Assembly (NCBI GenBank): GCA_949841595.1
Contig: CATKZB010000007.1
Location: forward strand, 1 to 57,767
Source: an uncultured Christensenella sp.
Lineage (GTDB): Bacteria; Bacillota; Clostridia; Christensenellales; UBA1242
Reading direction: 5' to 3'
DNA length: 57,767 bases
Below the pieces are notes generated by a model that saw nothing but the letters and a program-made list of their open reading frames with translations, was not told the origin of the DNA and made no database searches. Numbering within the stretch: position 1 is the stretch's first letter; each line of letters opens with the position of its first letter. A program made the translations under genes and the position numbers. Below, one piece after another: positions 21,587-28,872 of the stretch.

Positions 21587-22129
21587 TTAAAATATTTTGG
21601 TTATAAATTTGTAGATAAGATCTATCCATTCGTCTCTTGGGTGTAATAATCCAGAATTTTTCATTTGTTTAAGCTGAAATGGTGTTTTATAATCAATTGC
21701 TTGAACTTCTTCCAATTGAAGTTCAATATCATTAATATTTAAATCAAGTTTCAAAAGAAATAAATCGTAAAATTGATTTTCAATAAATGTTTCAGAAATC
21801 TTTCTGCAGTCACGAAATGATGTTACATATCTGAAATCGGATAGCTTAATATCAGCAGGTATTTGCATGCCTATTTCTTCCATGACTTCGGTGTAAACTG
21901 CATTTAAAGAATCATAACCAGCCGTAACATGTCCAGCAACAGACAGATCCCATTTGTCTGGATATTTTTCTTTTGTTGAACTTCTTTGTTGGATTAATAT
22001 TTTATTGTTTTTGTCTATAATTGCAACCAAAACTGCTCTATGCCAAAGACCTTTTTGATGAACTTCTTGTCTGGAAGCAGTTTTTCCTGTTGGAATGCCA
22101 TTTTCATCTAACACATCTAAAAATTCCAT
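21587..22129 (-). CDS. NUDIX hydrolase, isopentenyl-diphosphate-isomerase-like subgroup
   Basis: This 180-residue protein begins MEFLDVLDENG, the start typical of the small bacterial NUDIX group that resembles isopentenyl-diphosphate isomerase. It continues with GLWHRAVLV, QQRS and KWDLSVAGHVTAG. The NUDIX box is recognisable around residues 66-88, with the TEVMEEIGM core. The three glutamates needed to bind Mg2+ in REUXEE are present as E, E and E. The usual arginine is threonine, and the upstream glutamate of GX5E is tyrosine. The substrate cannot be read from sequence; a nucleoside or prenyl diphosphate are the family options. The ATG at 22129 has AGAGG six nt upstream. The gene is monocistronic, with its own promoter and a shared terminator. 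Confidence 0.88.
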   Translation of the reverse strand: MEFLDVLDENGIPTGKTASRQEVHQKGLWHRAVLVAIIDKNNKILIQQRSSTKEKYPDKWDLSVAGHVTAGYDSLNAVYTEVMEEIGMQIPADIKLSDFRYVTSFRDCRKISETFIENQFYDLFLLKLDLNINDIELQLEEVQAIDYKTPFQLKQMKNSGLLHPRDEWIDLIYKFITKIF

Positions 22130-22148
22130 TTTTACCTCTTTTGAAGTG

Positions 22149-22173
22149 ATTGTAACACGGGGGGGGTTGTCAA
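22149..22173 (-). promoter_or_regulatory. NUDIX promoter with an 8-bp G:C homopolymer in its spacer
   Basis: On the minus strand, TTGACA (plus 22168-22173) and TACAAT (plus 22149-22154) are separated by only 13 nt, of which eight are an uninterrupted C run (plus-strand G run 22159-22166). The predicted transcript start, near 22142, sits just before the ribosome-binding site, so the position is right. The spacer is about four nt short of optimal, which suggests a promoter tunable by tract length. Confidence 0.5.
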
Positions 22174-22222
22174 CTTTTTTGCAAAAAATAATTGGAAATA
22201 AAGAAAATAAGTCACAGCATAT

Positions 22223-22251
22223 TTGCTTTTTTGGGAGTTATATGATAAAAT
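22223..22251 (+). promoter_or_regulatory. Leaderless promoter of holB
   Basis: TTGCTT (22223-22228), a 17-nt spacer and TAAAAT (22246-22251) with an upstream TGA (extended -10) predict transcription starting at about 22258. This is one nt before the ATG at 22259. No Shine-Dalgarno lies within range of that ATG. Confidence 0.55.
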
Positions 22252-22258
22252 TCTATAT

Positions 22259-23215
22259 ATGAGTTTTGTGGAAATAATAAAAAATCAAGAATTTTTTAAG
22301 AATTTGGCAGAAAAAAAAGCAAATAACTCTCTTTCAAATGCCATATTATTTTTTTGTGAAGATGATCTGACTTCTTCAAAAGTTTTGATTTTGACAGCTC
22401 TTTTGCTCAATTATCCAACTTTTGATTTGTTTGACGAAAAAAGTGCTGAGTTTTTAAAAATTGAAAATGGAGTCGATTTGGATATCAAAGTTTATCCAAA
22501 AAACAAAGAAAAACTTTTGGTATCAGACTCTGCTGAAATTGTTTCAGAGTGTTTTGTGAAGCCGGTAAATTTGCCAAACAAAATTTTTGTTATCAACAAT
22601 TTTGATGTCTCAACAGAAGAAGCTCAAAACAAACTGTTGAAGGTTTTGGAAGAACCACCAAAGAATGTCTTTTTCTTGTTGAGTGCAAAAAGTGAAGAAA
22701 AGGTTTTGTCAACAATCAAAAGCCGTTGTGACAAGATAAAGATAAATCCACTTTCACATGACGAAATTTCTAAACTTTGTTCTGACAAGCTTGCCGTTGT
22801 GTTGGGGGATGGTTATTTGGGCAAAACTTTGGAGTTTGAAAGAAAAGAAAATTTAAAAAACTTGACAGAATTTGCTGTAAGTTTGTTTACATCGCTTAAA
22901 AACAGCAAACAAGTTATACGTTTTTCAAAAAGATTTATTGAAGAAAAAAATGATATTGATTTGATTTTGGAAGTTATGTCTTTGTGCATTGAAGATATTT
23001 TGAAAATCAAATGTGAAAGTGAGAATCTGTGCAGACTGAAAAACTACGTCTCAGAATTGAAAGATGTTGAGCCAGAATTTTCAGTGGAGGCACTTTGTGA
23101 GATTTCAAGATTGATTTCAAGGTTGAGAGAAAAATTTGAATTTAATGCAAATTTGACAGTTGCGATTGACAACTTTTTGTTGAAGATGTTGGAGGTGAAA
23201 TATTTATGCAAATAG
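22259..23215 (+). CDS. holB: DNA polymerase III delta' subunit
   Basis: This is a clamp-loader subunit of 318 residues that helps DnaX and delta open the sliding clamp. Recognisable features are the AAA+ core with FVINNFDVSTEEAQNKLLKVLEEPP, the sensor region and the STIKSRCDKI stretch carrying the SRC arginine motif. The Walker A P-loop is lost (AILFFCEDDLTSS in place of GxxGxGK), as is normal for delta'. I see no zinc-binding cysteine cluster. The gene opens a holB-ricT-trmN6 operon, an order shared with Bacillus holB-yaaT-yabB. The start at ATG 22259 is preferred over an in-frame TTG at 22223. That TTG is the predicted -35 element, and the ATG coincides with the predicted transcript start, which implies a leaderless mRNA. 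The 3' end overlaps ricT by ten nt. Confidence 0.88.
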   Translation: MSFVEIIKNQEFFKNLAEKKANNSLSNAILFFCEDDLTSSKVLILTALLLNYPTFDLFDEKSAEFLKIENGVDLDIKVYPKNKEKLLVSDSAEIVSECFVKPVNLPNKIFVINNFDVSTEEAQNKLLKVLEEPPKNVFFLLSAKSEEKVLSTIKSRCDKIKINPLSHDEISKLCSDKLAVVLGDGYLGKTLEFERKENLKNLTEFAVSLFTSLKNSKQVIRFSKRFIEEKNDIDLILEVMSLCIEDILKIKCESENLCRLKNYVSELKDVEPEFSVEALCEISRLISRLREKFEFNANLTVAIDNFLLKMLEVKYLCK

Positions 23216-24027
23216 AAGTGGTTGGCGTAAAATTTAAAAACAGCAATCATATATATTCTTTTGATCCAAATGGATTGGAATTGAAGATAGGTGATTATGT
23301 TTTGGTTGACACAGAAAAAGGAACTGATCTTGGGACAATAATCAAAGAAAGAGAAGTGATTGATCCTTCCACTTTGGTTTCTCCTTTAAAAAAAGTGGTG
23401 CAAGTTGCCACAAAAGAAATGGTTGAGAAAGCAGAAGAATATGATAAGGAAGCTGAAAAATATTACTCTGTTGTTAAAAAACTTGTCAGAGAATCTAACT
23501 TGGAAATGAAAATAGTTAAAGTGGAAGCCAGCTTTGACAATTCAAGATATATAATAAACTTCACTGCTGAAAACAGAGTTGATTTCAGAGATTTGGTGAA
23601 AAAACTTGCAGAAACTTTGAAAAAAAGAGTGGAACTTCGTCAGATTGGAAACCGTGATGAAGTGAGAATGCTTGGAGGCTTTGGACCTTGTGGAAAGATT
23701 TGTTGCTGTGCTCAAAATATGGGAGAGTTTGACCATGTTTCCATGAAAATGGCAAAGACTCAAAATCTTTCTTTAAACCCTGCAAGCATCAGTGGACTTT
23801 GTGGAAAGTTGATGTGTTGCATAGCATATGAAAATCCAGTTTATCAAGAAGCTCTTAAGGTTATGCCAAAGGTTGGGATGATTGTGTCAACAAAAGATGG
23901 AAAAGGCAGTGTTGTGTTTAATGATTTGTTGAAGAGAAAAGTGGATGTTAAATTTGTGAATGGCGAAGAGTCTGAAATAAAAACTTTTGACTTGGAAGAA
24001 ATAAATTTCAAAAGGGAAGATAGATGA
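23206..24027 (+). CDS. ricT: PSP1-domain protein RicT (YaaT)
   Basis: This 273-residue protein belongs to the PSP1/YaaT family. In Bacillus subtilis the homologue forms the RicT-RicF-RicA complex, which carries Fe-S clusters, promotes RNase Y-dependent mRNA processing and supports competence, biofilm formation and sporulation. The PSP1 core is clear: an N-terminal beta domain, then MLGGFGPCGKICCCAQ and GLCGKLMCCIAYE. Together these supply the cluster of conserved cysteines thought to bind the Fe-S centre. Length matches the family (about 275). The start at ATG 23206 follows GGAGGTGAAA and overlaps the end of holB, so translation is probably coupled. The gene also overlaps trmN6 by four nt (ATGA). 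Confidence 0.92.
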   Translation: MQIEVVGVKFKNSNHIYSFDPNGLELKIGDYVLVDTEKGTDLGTIIKEREVIDPSTLVSPLKKVVQVATKEMVEKAEEYDKEAEKYYSVVKKLVRESNLEMKIVKVEASFDNSRYIINFTAENRVDFRDLVKKLAETLKKRVELRQIGNRDEVRMLGGFGPCGKICCCAQNMGEFDHVSMKMAKTQNLSLNPASISGLCGKLMCCIAYENPVYQEALKVMPKVGMIVSTKDGKGSVVFNDLLKRKVDVKFVNGEESEIKTFDLEEINFKREDR

Positions 24028-24758
24028 TTTTGGAAGAAGGCGAAAGACTTGAAGATTTGCAATTTGACAACCTTAAAATAGTTCAGAATAAACAACTTTA
24101 CACTTTCACTTCAGACAGCGTTATTTTGGCAAATTATATTTCCACAAAAGTTTCAGATATTGCTGTTGAAATAGGTGCAGGAAGTGGAGTAATCTCAATT
24201 CTTGTGCAAGCAAAAAATGATATAAAAAAGATTTTTGCTTTTGAAATTCAAGAAAAAATGCAAAAATTGTGCAAAAAAAACATAAAATTAAACAATTTGG
24301 AAGATAAAATTGAACTTATTTGCGATGATATCAAAAATTTTTCTTGTTACTTCAAAAAAGAAAGCGTGGATGTTGTTTACTCAAATCCCCCTTATTACAA
24401 ACAAACAAATTTTGTCCAAAATGAAGTGAAAAAAATTGCAAAAGAAGAAATTTGCTTGTCGGCAAAAGAAATGGTTGTTTGTGTCAGTCAGTTGCTAAGA
24501 AAAGGTGGAACATTTTTTTGTTGTTATTCGGCTGAGCGTAGTGCTGAATTGATTTGCTTATGCCAGAACAACAATCTTGCAGTTAAAGAGATGTTTTTCA
24601 CAGAAAACGGAAAAGGTGAGACAAAACTTATTTTTCTGAAAGCTGTTAAAGGTGGAAAAAACGGAGTTAAAGTTTTGCCAAATTTGACAACCAATGACAG
24701 TGATGGGAATTATTTGCAGATTCTTCAAACAAAACATTTGAAAAACAAAAAAGGCTAA
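24024..24758 (+). CDS. tRNA1(Val) A37 N6-methyltransferase family protein (YabB/TrmN6)
   Basis: This 244-residue class I S-adenosylmethionine-dependent methyltransferase has the SAM-binding glycine motif EIGAGSGVISILV at about residues 49-61. An acidic residue ends the second strand (FEIQ). The N6-adenine signature NPPY (SNPPYYKQ) lies near 123-130. This arrangement, together with the LQFDNLKIVQNKQLYTFTSD beginning, is that of YabB/TrmN6 enzymes, which methylate A37 of a tRNA. The exact tRNA substrate is inferred from family only. The position after holB and ricT matches Bacillus order. The start overlaps the ricT stop as ATGA, and the stop lies within a strong terminator, so this is the last gene of the operon. 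Confidence 0.88.
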   Translation: MILEEGERLEDLQFDNLKIVQNKQLYTFTSDSVILANYISTKVSDIAVEIGAGSGVISILVQAKNDIKKIFAFEIQEKMQKLCKKNIKLNNLEDKIELICDDIKNFSCYFKKESVDVVYSNPPYYKQTNFVQNEVKKIAKEEICLSAKEMVVCVSQLLRKGGTFFCCYSAERSAELICLCQNNNLAVKEMFFTENGKGETKLIFLKAVKGGKNGVKVLPNLTTNDSDGNYLQILQTKHLKNKKG

Positions 24759-24776
24759 CAGTCAGTTAGCCTTTTT
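24747..24776. terminator. Bidirectional terminator after trmN6
   Basis: GGCTAAC (24753-24759) and GTTAGCC (24765-24771) form a stem with a 5-nt loop, flanked by A and T runs. It serves the trmN6 operon on the plus strand and the convergent gene ending at 24781. Confidence 0.9.
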
Positions 24777-24780
24777 ATAT

Positions 24781-25722
24781 TTATTTTGAAAGAGAATTTT
24801 TAACAGTTTTTGGTTCTTTTTGAATTTCTTTTATTTTATTTTCAATTATTGAATTGTCTTTTGAATGATATCCTATCAGCATAGGACGGATATATTCTTG
24901 TTTTTCTTCATTGTGCAAAATCATCTCTGAAAAAATTTCTGCACATTTTGCTCTTGTTGAAACAATTTTGGAAAGGGTTTCTAAATCATATTTTTCAATT
25001 TCTCTTTTAAGAGCAACTTCTGTTGCTGAAAGTTTGTTGCCATATAATTTTTTCTGTTCTATGCAAAAATTTAAATTATGATCTTCTTGGAAACCATTGT
25101 TTATCGTCTCTTCTATATTTTTGATTTTATTTGAAAGTTGATTGCAAAGTTTTGCATATTCAAAAACCATTTCATAAGGAGATTTTGAAAATGCCAACAT
25201 TGCTTGACGATTGAATGAGAGCTTTTCGTTAAGATCTTCTTTGTTGGAAGTTTCTAAAATCTTAGAGACTTGAGAAAGTGTGTATAATTTTAAGAATTCA
25301 ACATTCCCACCATTTTCAATATAATGCATAAGAAGTTGAGAGCAATCATTTTTGATTGGATGATTTTCTTTTGCAAGAGTTTCTAAGGCAATAAAGCTAG
25401 CCAGACAATAGGTAGGGTTAAAATGTTCGACTGTGTCTAAATTTTTGATTTCAGCTTCAAAATTAAAATCATGTTTCCATGCCTTAACTAAAGAATCTGC
25501 ACAAACTTTTGCTCTTGAAAAGCTAAAGTTTAAAATTTCATTATAAAGTTTGTCAATAAAGATGTCAGCACTTTGATTCATGGTTGCGTTATCTACTGAA
25601 AATTGTGCTGACAGCTTTTCTTTTTCAGCATTATTTAAAACAATAAAATACATCAGATGTGGTGTGATGTAATAAAATTCCATTTGTTCTTTTGTTGGGT
25701 AAAAAGTGTATAAATTGTTCAT
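24781..25722 (-). CDS. Hypothetical protein, 313 residues, mostly alpha-helical
   Basis: I do not recognise this protein. It starts MNNLYTFYPTKEQMEFYY and is rich in K, E, N and L. It has no signal sequence, membrane span or metal motif, so it is probably soluble and cytoplasmic. The predicted content is almost entirely helical, with coiled-coil-like stretches near residues 195-225 and 245-290. The ATG at 25722 was chosen because GGAG lies six nt upstream; an upstream TTG in frame would put the ribosome-binding site inside the protein. It is monocistronic, with a near-consensus promoter and a terminator shared with trmN6. Base composition is like its neighbours, and nothing points to recent transfer. 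Confidence 0.7.
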   Translation of the reverse strand: MNNLYTFYPTKEQMEFYYITPHLMYFIVLNNAEKEKLSAQFSVDNATMNQSADIFIDKLYNEILNFSFSRAKVCADSLVKAWKHDFNFEAEIKNLDTVEHFNPTYCLASFIALETLAKENHPIKNDCSQLLMHYIENGGNVEFLKLYTLSQVSKILETSNKEDLNEKLSFNRQAMLAFSKSPYEMVFEYAKLCNQLSNKIKNIEETINNGFQEDHNLNFCIEQKKLYGNKLSATEVALKREIEKYDLETLSKIVSTRAKCAEIFSEMILHNEEKQEYIRPMLIGYHSKDNSIIENKIKEIQKEPKTVKNSLSK

Positions 25723-25742
25723 AAATTTCTCCAAACCGTCCT

Positions 25743-25771
25743 ATTATAATGGTTTTTAAGGCATAAGTCAA
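25743..25771 (-). promoter_or_regulatory. Strong sigma-A promoter of the 313-residue hypothetical gene
   Basis: Minus strand: TTGACT (plus 25766-25771), a 17-nt spacer and a perfect TATAAT (plus 25743-25748). The predicted start is near 25736, giving a 14-nt leader that contains the GGAG ribosome-binding site. Confidence 0.75.
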
Positions 25772-25816
25772 GACTCTTTGCTTAAATTTTTCGACATATA
25801 TTATTAATATAAGACA

Positions 25817-25845
25817 TAAAGGCCAAGAGATTTGTGTGGCCTTTA
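25817..25845. terminator. Hairpin downstream of spmB, possible weak terminator
   Basis: TAAAGGCCA (25817-25825) and TGGCCTTTA (25837-25845) form a perfect 9-bp stem with an 11-nt loop, about 40 nt beyond the spmB stop codon. It has no long U tract on either strand, so termination would be weak or factor-assisted. Confidence 0.45.
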
Positions 25846-25883
25846 AATAACATTTTATGCATGTTCATTTTCAGTTGATAAAT

Positions 25884-26390
25884 TTACATAACTTTGCAGA
25901 TAAGACATGCAAGGATTGTCCCGACCAAAGAACAAATCAAGGCGACTGGGATCGCATATAAAAGCTTTTTCACTTTTGTTTGGGAAATATAAACGGTTGC
26001 AACATAGAAAATTGTTTCACTGCAACCCATAATCACACAGGCACAACGAGATATATAACTGTCAGCGCCGTAAGTGTTAAAGATGCTTTCCAAAATTCCA
26101 TAACTTCCACTTCCCGTGAAAGGACGAAGCATAACAAGTTCACATAGTTCGGGAGGAATGCCGAGAAGATTGAAAATGGGGGACAAAAGGTTGGTTAAAA
26201 AGCTTGTTATGCCACTAACTCTAAGTAGTGCAACAGCCACCAAAATTGATGCAATAAATGGAAAAATGTCCACAACAAGTTTTATTGCACCTTTTGCACC
26301 TTTGACAAAATGGTCGTAAGTGTTTATACGTTTGTAAATGCAATAAACAAACAAAACTATAAAAAGAATTGGAAGAATATAGATGCTCAT
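25884..26390 (-). CDS. spmB: Spore maturation protein B, nucleoside-recognition (Gate) domain membrane protein
   Basis: This 168-residue protein has several membrane spans. In spore formers SpmA and SpmB act together in forespore core dehydration and spore heat resistance; the exact transport reaction is not established. The family hallmarks are visible: GAKGAIKLVVDIFPFIASILVAVALLR near the start, FNLLGIPPELCELVMLRPFTGSGS in the middle, and CSETIFYVATVYISQ followed by a last membrane span. The gene begins at 26390 and overlaps the spmA stop codon as ATGA, so the two are co-translated. Length is close to that of Bacillus SpmB (about 178). Related SpmAB-like pairs exist in non-sporulating bacteria, so this does not prove sporulation. 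Confidence 0.9.
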   Translation of the reverse strand: MSIYILPILFIVLFVYCIYKRINTYDHFVKGAKGAIKLVVDIFPFIASILVAVALLRVSGITSFLTNLLSPIFNLLGIPPELCELVMLRPFTGSGSYGILESIFNTYGADSYISRCACVIMGCSETIFYVATVYISQTKVKKLLYAIPVALICSLVGTILACLICKVM

Positions 26391-26965
26391 CTTTTCTTCT
26401 CCTCTTTTCGTCTTTTAAGTTTGTCTATTTGATGCACTAAAAATATGCCTAAAACAGTTGTGCAAAAGGTTACAATCAATGTTGGGATGATTATGTCTGC
26501 TGGATTTGCTGAGCCTGCACTGGCACGCAATCCAATCACAGTTGTGGGAAGAAGTTGAATGGATGTTGCATTCACAACAATCAACATTATCATTGCAAAA
26601 TTTGCTTTTCCACTTTTGTCATCAAGTGCTTGCATAGCTTTAATTCCAAGTGGAGTGGCTGCATTTCCAATCCCCAGCATATTGGCAGATACATTAATAG
26701 CAATCAATTTTTGTGTTTCTTTATCTTCAATTTTAAAAATTTTTTTGATGAGTGGGCGAAGCAATTTTGCCAGTTTTTCACTTAATCCACTGGCATCCAC
26801 AAGTTCAATCAATCCCATCCAAACAGCATAGACGGCACAAAGCTCGATGCAGAGTTTTAAGGCATCTGCAGAAGCTCCAAGCATTTCAGAAAGCACAGCA
26901 CTTGGGTTGGTTATCAAAAGCACCAACATGCTGCCCAGCATCATCATTGTCCAAAAAATATTCAT
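26387..26965 (-). CDS. spmA: Spore maturation protein A, nucleoside-recognition (Gate) domain membrane protein
   Basis: This 192-residue membrane protein is the partner of SpmB. Key family stretches are present: the N-terminal hydrophobic MNIFWTMMMLGSMLVLLI, AVWMGLIELVDASGL, LAKLLRPLIKKIF, and the diagnostic NMLGIGNAATPLGIKAM with the following LLPTTVIGLRA. The ATG at 26965 is preferred because the protein then begins exactly like other SpmA proteins (about 196 residues in Bacillus). An in-frame GTG at 26989 would add eight residues. Neither start has a good ribosome-binding site; a TAAAAT lies five nt before the ATG, so a leaderless transcript is possible but its -35 is poor. The gene is divergent from tatD. 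Confidence 0.9.
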   Translation of the reverse strand: MNIFWTMMMLGSMLVLLITNPSAVLSEMLGASADALKLCIELCAVYAVWMGLIELVDASGLSEKLAKLLRPLIKKIFKIEDKETQKLIAINVSANMLGIGNAATPLGIKAMQALDDKSGKANFAMIMLIVVNATSIQLLPTTVIGLRASAGSANPADIIIPTLIVTFCTTVLGIFLVHQIDKLKRRKEEKKR

Positions 26966-27061
26966 ATAAGATTTTATGCAAAAAAGCACGTTAAAAAGAA
27001 TAGATTTAAGAAAAATAAAAGTTTGATGTTTTGGTTTTGTTTAAGTTGATTAATATTATTC

Positions 27062-27091
27062 TTGACTTGAAGGAGATTGCTTTGATATAAT
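27062..27091 (+). promoter_or_regulatory. Leaderless promoter of tatD-ksgA
   Basis: TTGACT (27062-27067), an 18-nt spacer and a perfect TATAAT (27086-27091) preceded by TGA (extended -10). Transcription is predicted to start at 27098, the A of the tatD ATG. An AAGGAG at 27070-27075 lies within the promoter spacer, too far upstream to act as a ribosome-binding site. Confidence 0.8.
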
Positions 27092-27097
27092 TTTGTC

Positions 27098-27859
27098 ATG
27101 GAAATGATAGATGTCCATGCTCACTTGACAAACGAAGGGTTTGACGATGTTGCCGAAGTTGTGTTCAGAGCAGAAGAAAAGGGAGTGAAAACAATCGTAT
27201 GTTCGGCATATGATCTTTTTTCATCCAAGCAAGCAATTAAATTGTCAAAAGAATTTGACAACATTTTTTCAAATGTGGGCATACATCCAGAAAATGTTGA
27301 TGAATTTGATGAAAAAAGTTTGCTTGAAATTGAAAAACTTGCAAAAGATGACAAATGCGTTGCAATTGGAGAAATTGGATTGGATTATCATTATGTGAGT
27401 GACAACAAAGAAAAACAAAAGCAAGCTTTGATTGCACAAATTGAGCTTGCCAACAAACTTAACAAACCAGTTGTCATTCATTCGAGAGATGCAATGGGGG
27501 ATATGATTGAACTTTTAAAAGCACACAGACCAAAATGCCCAAGTTTGCTTCATTGTTACAGTGGAAGTTATGAGAGTGCAGAAATCTTAATGAAATTGGG
27601 ATTTTCTTTCTCTTTTGGTGGAGTTGTGACGTTTTCAAATGCAAAAAGTGTTGTCGAAGTTGTGAAAAAACTTCCAATAGACAAAATTCTGCTTGAAACG
27701 GATTGCCCTTATATGACCCCCGTGCCTTTCAGAGGACAAAGAAATGAACCTAAAAATGTCGTTTACATTGCAGATATGATTTCAAAAATCAAGAATATTT
27801 CTATTGAAGATGTGGCAAAAATTACCACTCAAAATGCAAAAGGGTTGTTTAAAATATGA
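27098..27859 (+). CDS. tatD: TatD-family metal-dependent DNase
   Basis: This 253-residue TIM-barrel hydrolase belongs to the TatD/YcfH family, whose members have 3'-5' exonuclease or other DNase activity dependent on two metal ions. The metal ligands are all visible: the DVHAHL motif near residue 5, the glutamate of IGEIGLDYH, the histidines of VVIHSRDA and LLHCYSG, and the aspartate of LETDCPYMTP. Length is typical (about 255). The gene is the first of a two-gene operon; its stop overlaps the ksgA start as ATGA. In Bacillus the same neighbourhood is yabD-rnmV-ksgA, with the 5S-maturing RNase M5 gene missing here. The ATG coincides with the predicted transcription start. Confidence 0.93.
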   Translation: MEMIDVHAHLTNEGFDDVAEVVFRAEEKGVKTIVCSAYDLFSSKQAIKLSKEFDNIFSNVGIHPENVDEFDEKSLLEIEKLAKDDKCVAIGEIGLDYHYVSDNKEKQKQALIAQIELANKLNKPVVIHSRDAMGDMIELLKAHRPKCPSLLHCYSGSYESAEILMKLGFSFSFGGVVTFSNAKSVVEVVKKLPIDKILLETDCPYMTPVPFRGQRNEPKNVVYIADMISKIKNISIEDVAKITTQNAKGLFKI

Positions 27860-28641
27860 AAGATTTTGTTTTTAAAAAGAAATTTGGTCAAAATTTCATC
27901 AGTGACAAAAATTTGCTAAATGCAATTGTTTCTGACGCTGAGATTGACAAAAACTCTGAAGTCCTTGAAATAGGTGCAGGTGCTGGAAGTTTGACAGCAG
28001 TCTTAAGTGAAAAGTGCAAAAAAGTTGTAAGTTTTGAAATCGACACAGATCTGAAAGAACATTTGCAATCACTTGAGCTTAATAATGTTGAATTTGTTTT
28101 TGGGGACTTTATGGAAGCGAATATGAAGACTGTGGAAGAAAAATTTTTGGGAAAATATAAAGTTGTTGCAAATTTGCCTTATTATATCACCACTCCGATA
28201 ATATTTAAGTTGCTTGAAAACAGCACCAAACTTGATAGCTTGACGATCATGGTTCAAAAAGAAGTTGCAGAACGAGTTTGTGCTGAAGTTGGGGGGAAAG
28301 ATTATGGAATTTTGACAGTTATGGCAAACTTCTACGGAAAACCTGAAATTGCAAGAATAATAAAAAGACAAATGTTTTTTCCAGTTCCAAATGTGGACTC
28401 GGCTTTGCTTCACATCAACATAGAACCAAACAAATTTTCAGATGTGGATAGAGAAAAATTTTTGAAATTTATCAAAACTTGTTTTTCAATGAGAAGAAAA
28501 ACGATGCTCAATAACTTGGGGACAGTTTATGCAAAAGACAAATTGAAAAACAGTTTGGATGAAAAAACTCTTCAAAGACGTGCAGAAAGTTTTGCTCTTC
28601 AAGAATTCATTGAATTGTTTAAAAAACTTGAAAGCATCTAA
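27856..28641 (+). CDS. rsmA: 16S rRNA dimethyladenosine transferase
   Basis: This 261-residue enzyme (also called KsgA) dimethylates the two adjacent adenosines near the 3' end of 16S rRNA (A1518 and A1519 in E. coli numbering) and acts as a late checkpoint in 30S assembly. It begins KKKFGQNFISDKNLL, the family's FGQxFL substrate region. The SAM-binding motif EIGAGAGSLTAVLSE follows, then an acidic end to strand two (SFEID), the catalytic-loop signature NLPYYITTPI, and FFPVPNVDSALL. The C-terminal helical domain with FSMRRKTMLNNL completes it. Length is normal. It overlaps tatD by four nt and is translated with it. Confidence 0.95.
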   Translation: MKDFVFKKKFGQNFISDKNLLNAIVSDAEIDKNSEVLEIGAGAGSLTAVLSEKCKKVVSFEIDTDLKEHLQSLELNNVEFVFGDFMEANMKTVEEKFLGKYKVVANLPYYITTPIIFKLLENSTKLDSLTIMVQKEVAERVCAEVGGKDYGILTVMANFYGKPEIARIIKRQMFFPVPNVDSALLHINIEPNKFSDVDREKFLKFIKTCFSMRRKTMLNNLGTVYAKDKLKNSLDEKTLQRRAESFALQEFIELFKKLESI

Positions 28642-28676
28642 AGCACACATATTTTGCGTTTTTAATATAAACAAAT

Positions 28677-28856
28677 ATGGACTGTAAGGATGAGGAGCTC
28701 ATACTTTTTGCCACGAGCATAGCAATGGAGCTTTCAAAAGGGTTAGATTTGGACGAACTTGAAGATTTGAGAGTTTTGGTTAATCAAATTTCTTGCTCGA
28801 TAAGTTCTCTCATTCAAAAAAAATATTGCACTATAAAAAGAAAAAAGATCAAATGA
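28677..28856 (+). CDS. Small 59-residue protein, DUF6774-like
   Basis: A short open frame begins MDCKDEELILFATSIAMEL and ends with a basic tail KRKKIK. The middle part (ATSIAMELSKGLDLDELEDL, then LVNQISCSISSL) reads like two amphipathic helices. It resembles small clostridial proteins of the DUF6774 type, recognised by eye only and without a search. Its function is unknown. There is no clear Shine-Dalgarno before the ATG at 28677, but a TATAAA lies at 28666-28671, so the transcript may be leaderless; otherwise it may be carried on the tatD-rsmA transcript that ends 35 nt upstream. Three cysteines (positions 3, 40 and 51) are notable for such a short protein. Confidence 0.5.
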   Translation: MDCKDEELILFATSIAMELSKGLDLDELEDLRVLVNQISCSISSLIQKKYCTIKRKKIK

Positions 28857-28872
28857 TTGACCTTTTTTATTC
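28841..28872 (-). terminator. Terminator of rplI
   Basis: Read on the minus strand, an A-rich arm with GGTCAA pairs with TTGATC followed by a T run. The stem contains one G-U pair, and the U-rich tail extends toward 28830. It lies directly after the rplI stop codon at 28867 and overlaps the tail of the small plus-strand gene. Confidence 0.75.

Noticed and set aside
22242..22262. A six-codon reading frame (MIKFYI) with a nearby GGGAG whose stop codon overlaps the holB ATG, looking like a translational-coupling leader peptide
   Set aside because: The extended -10 box of the holB promoter covers the same bases, so transcription should start downstream of this frame. The Shine-Dalgarno spacing is also too short.
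23542..23785. Long minus-strand reading frames opposite ricT, and similar ones opposite holB, the ATPase gene and the giant genes
   Set aside because: They have no ribosome-binding site or family resemblance, and their composition is what is expected from the antisense of a real gene.
25817..25845. The GGCC hairpin after spmB as a riboregulator or attachment site
   Set aside because: It is a single simple stem with no partner repeat. A weak terminator is the simplest reading.
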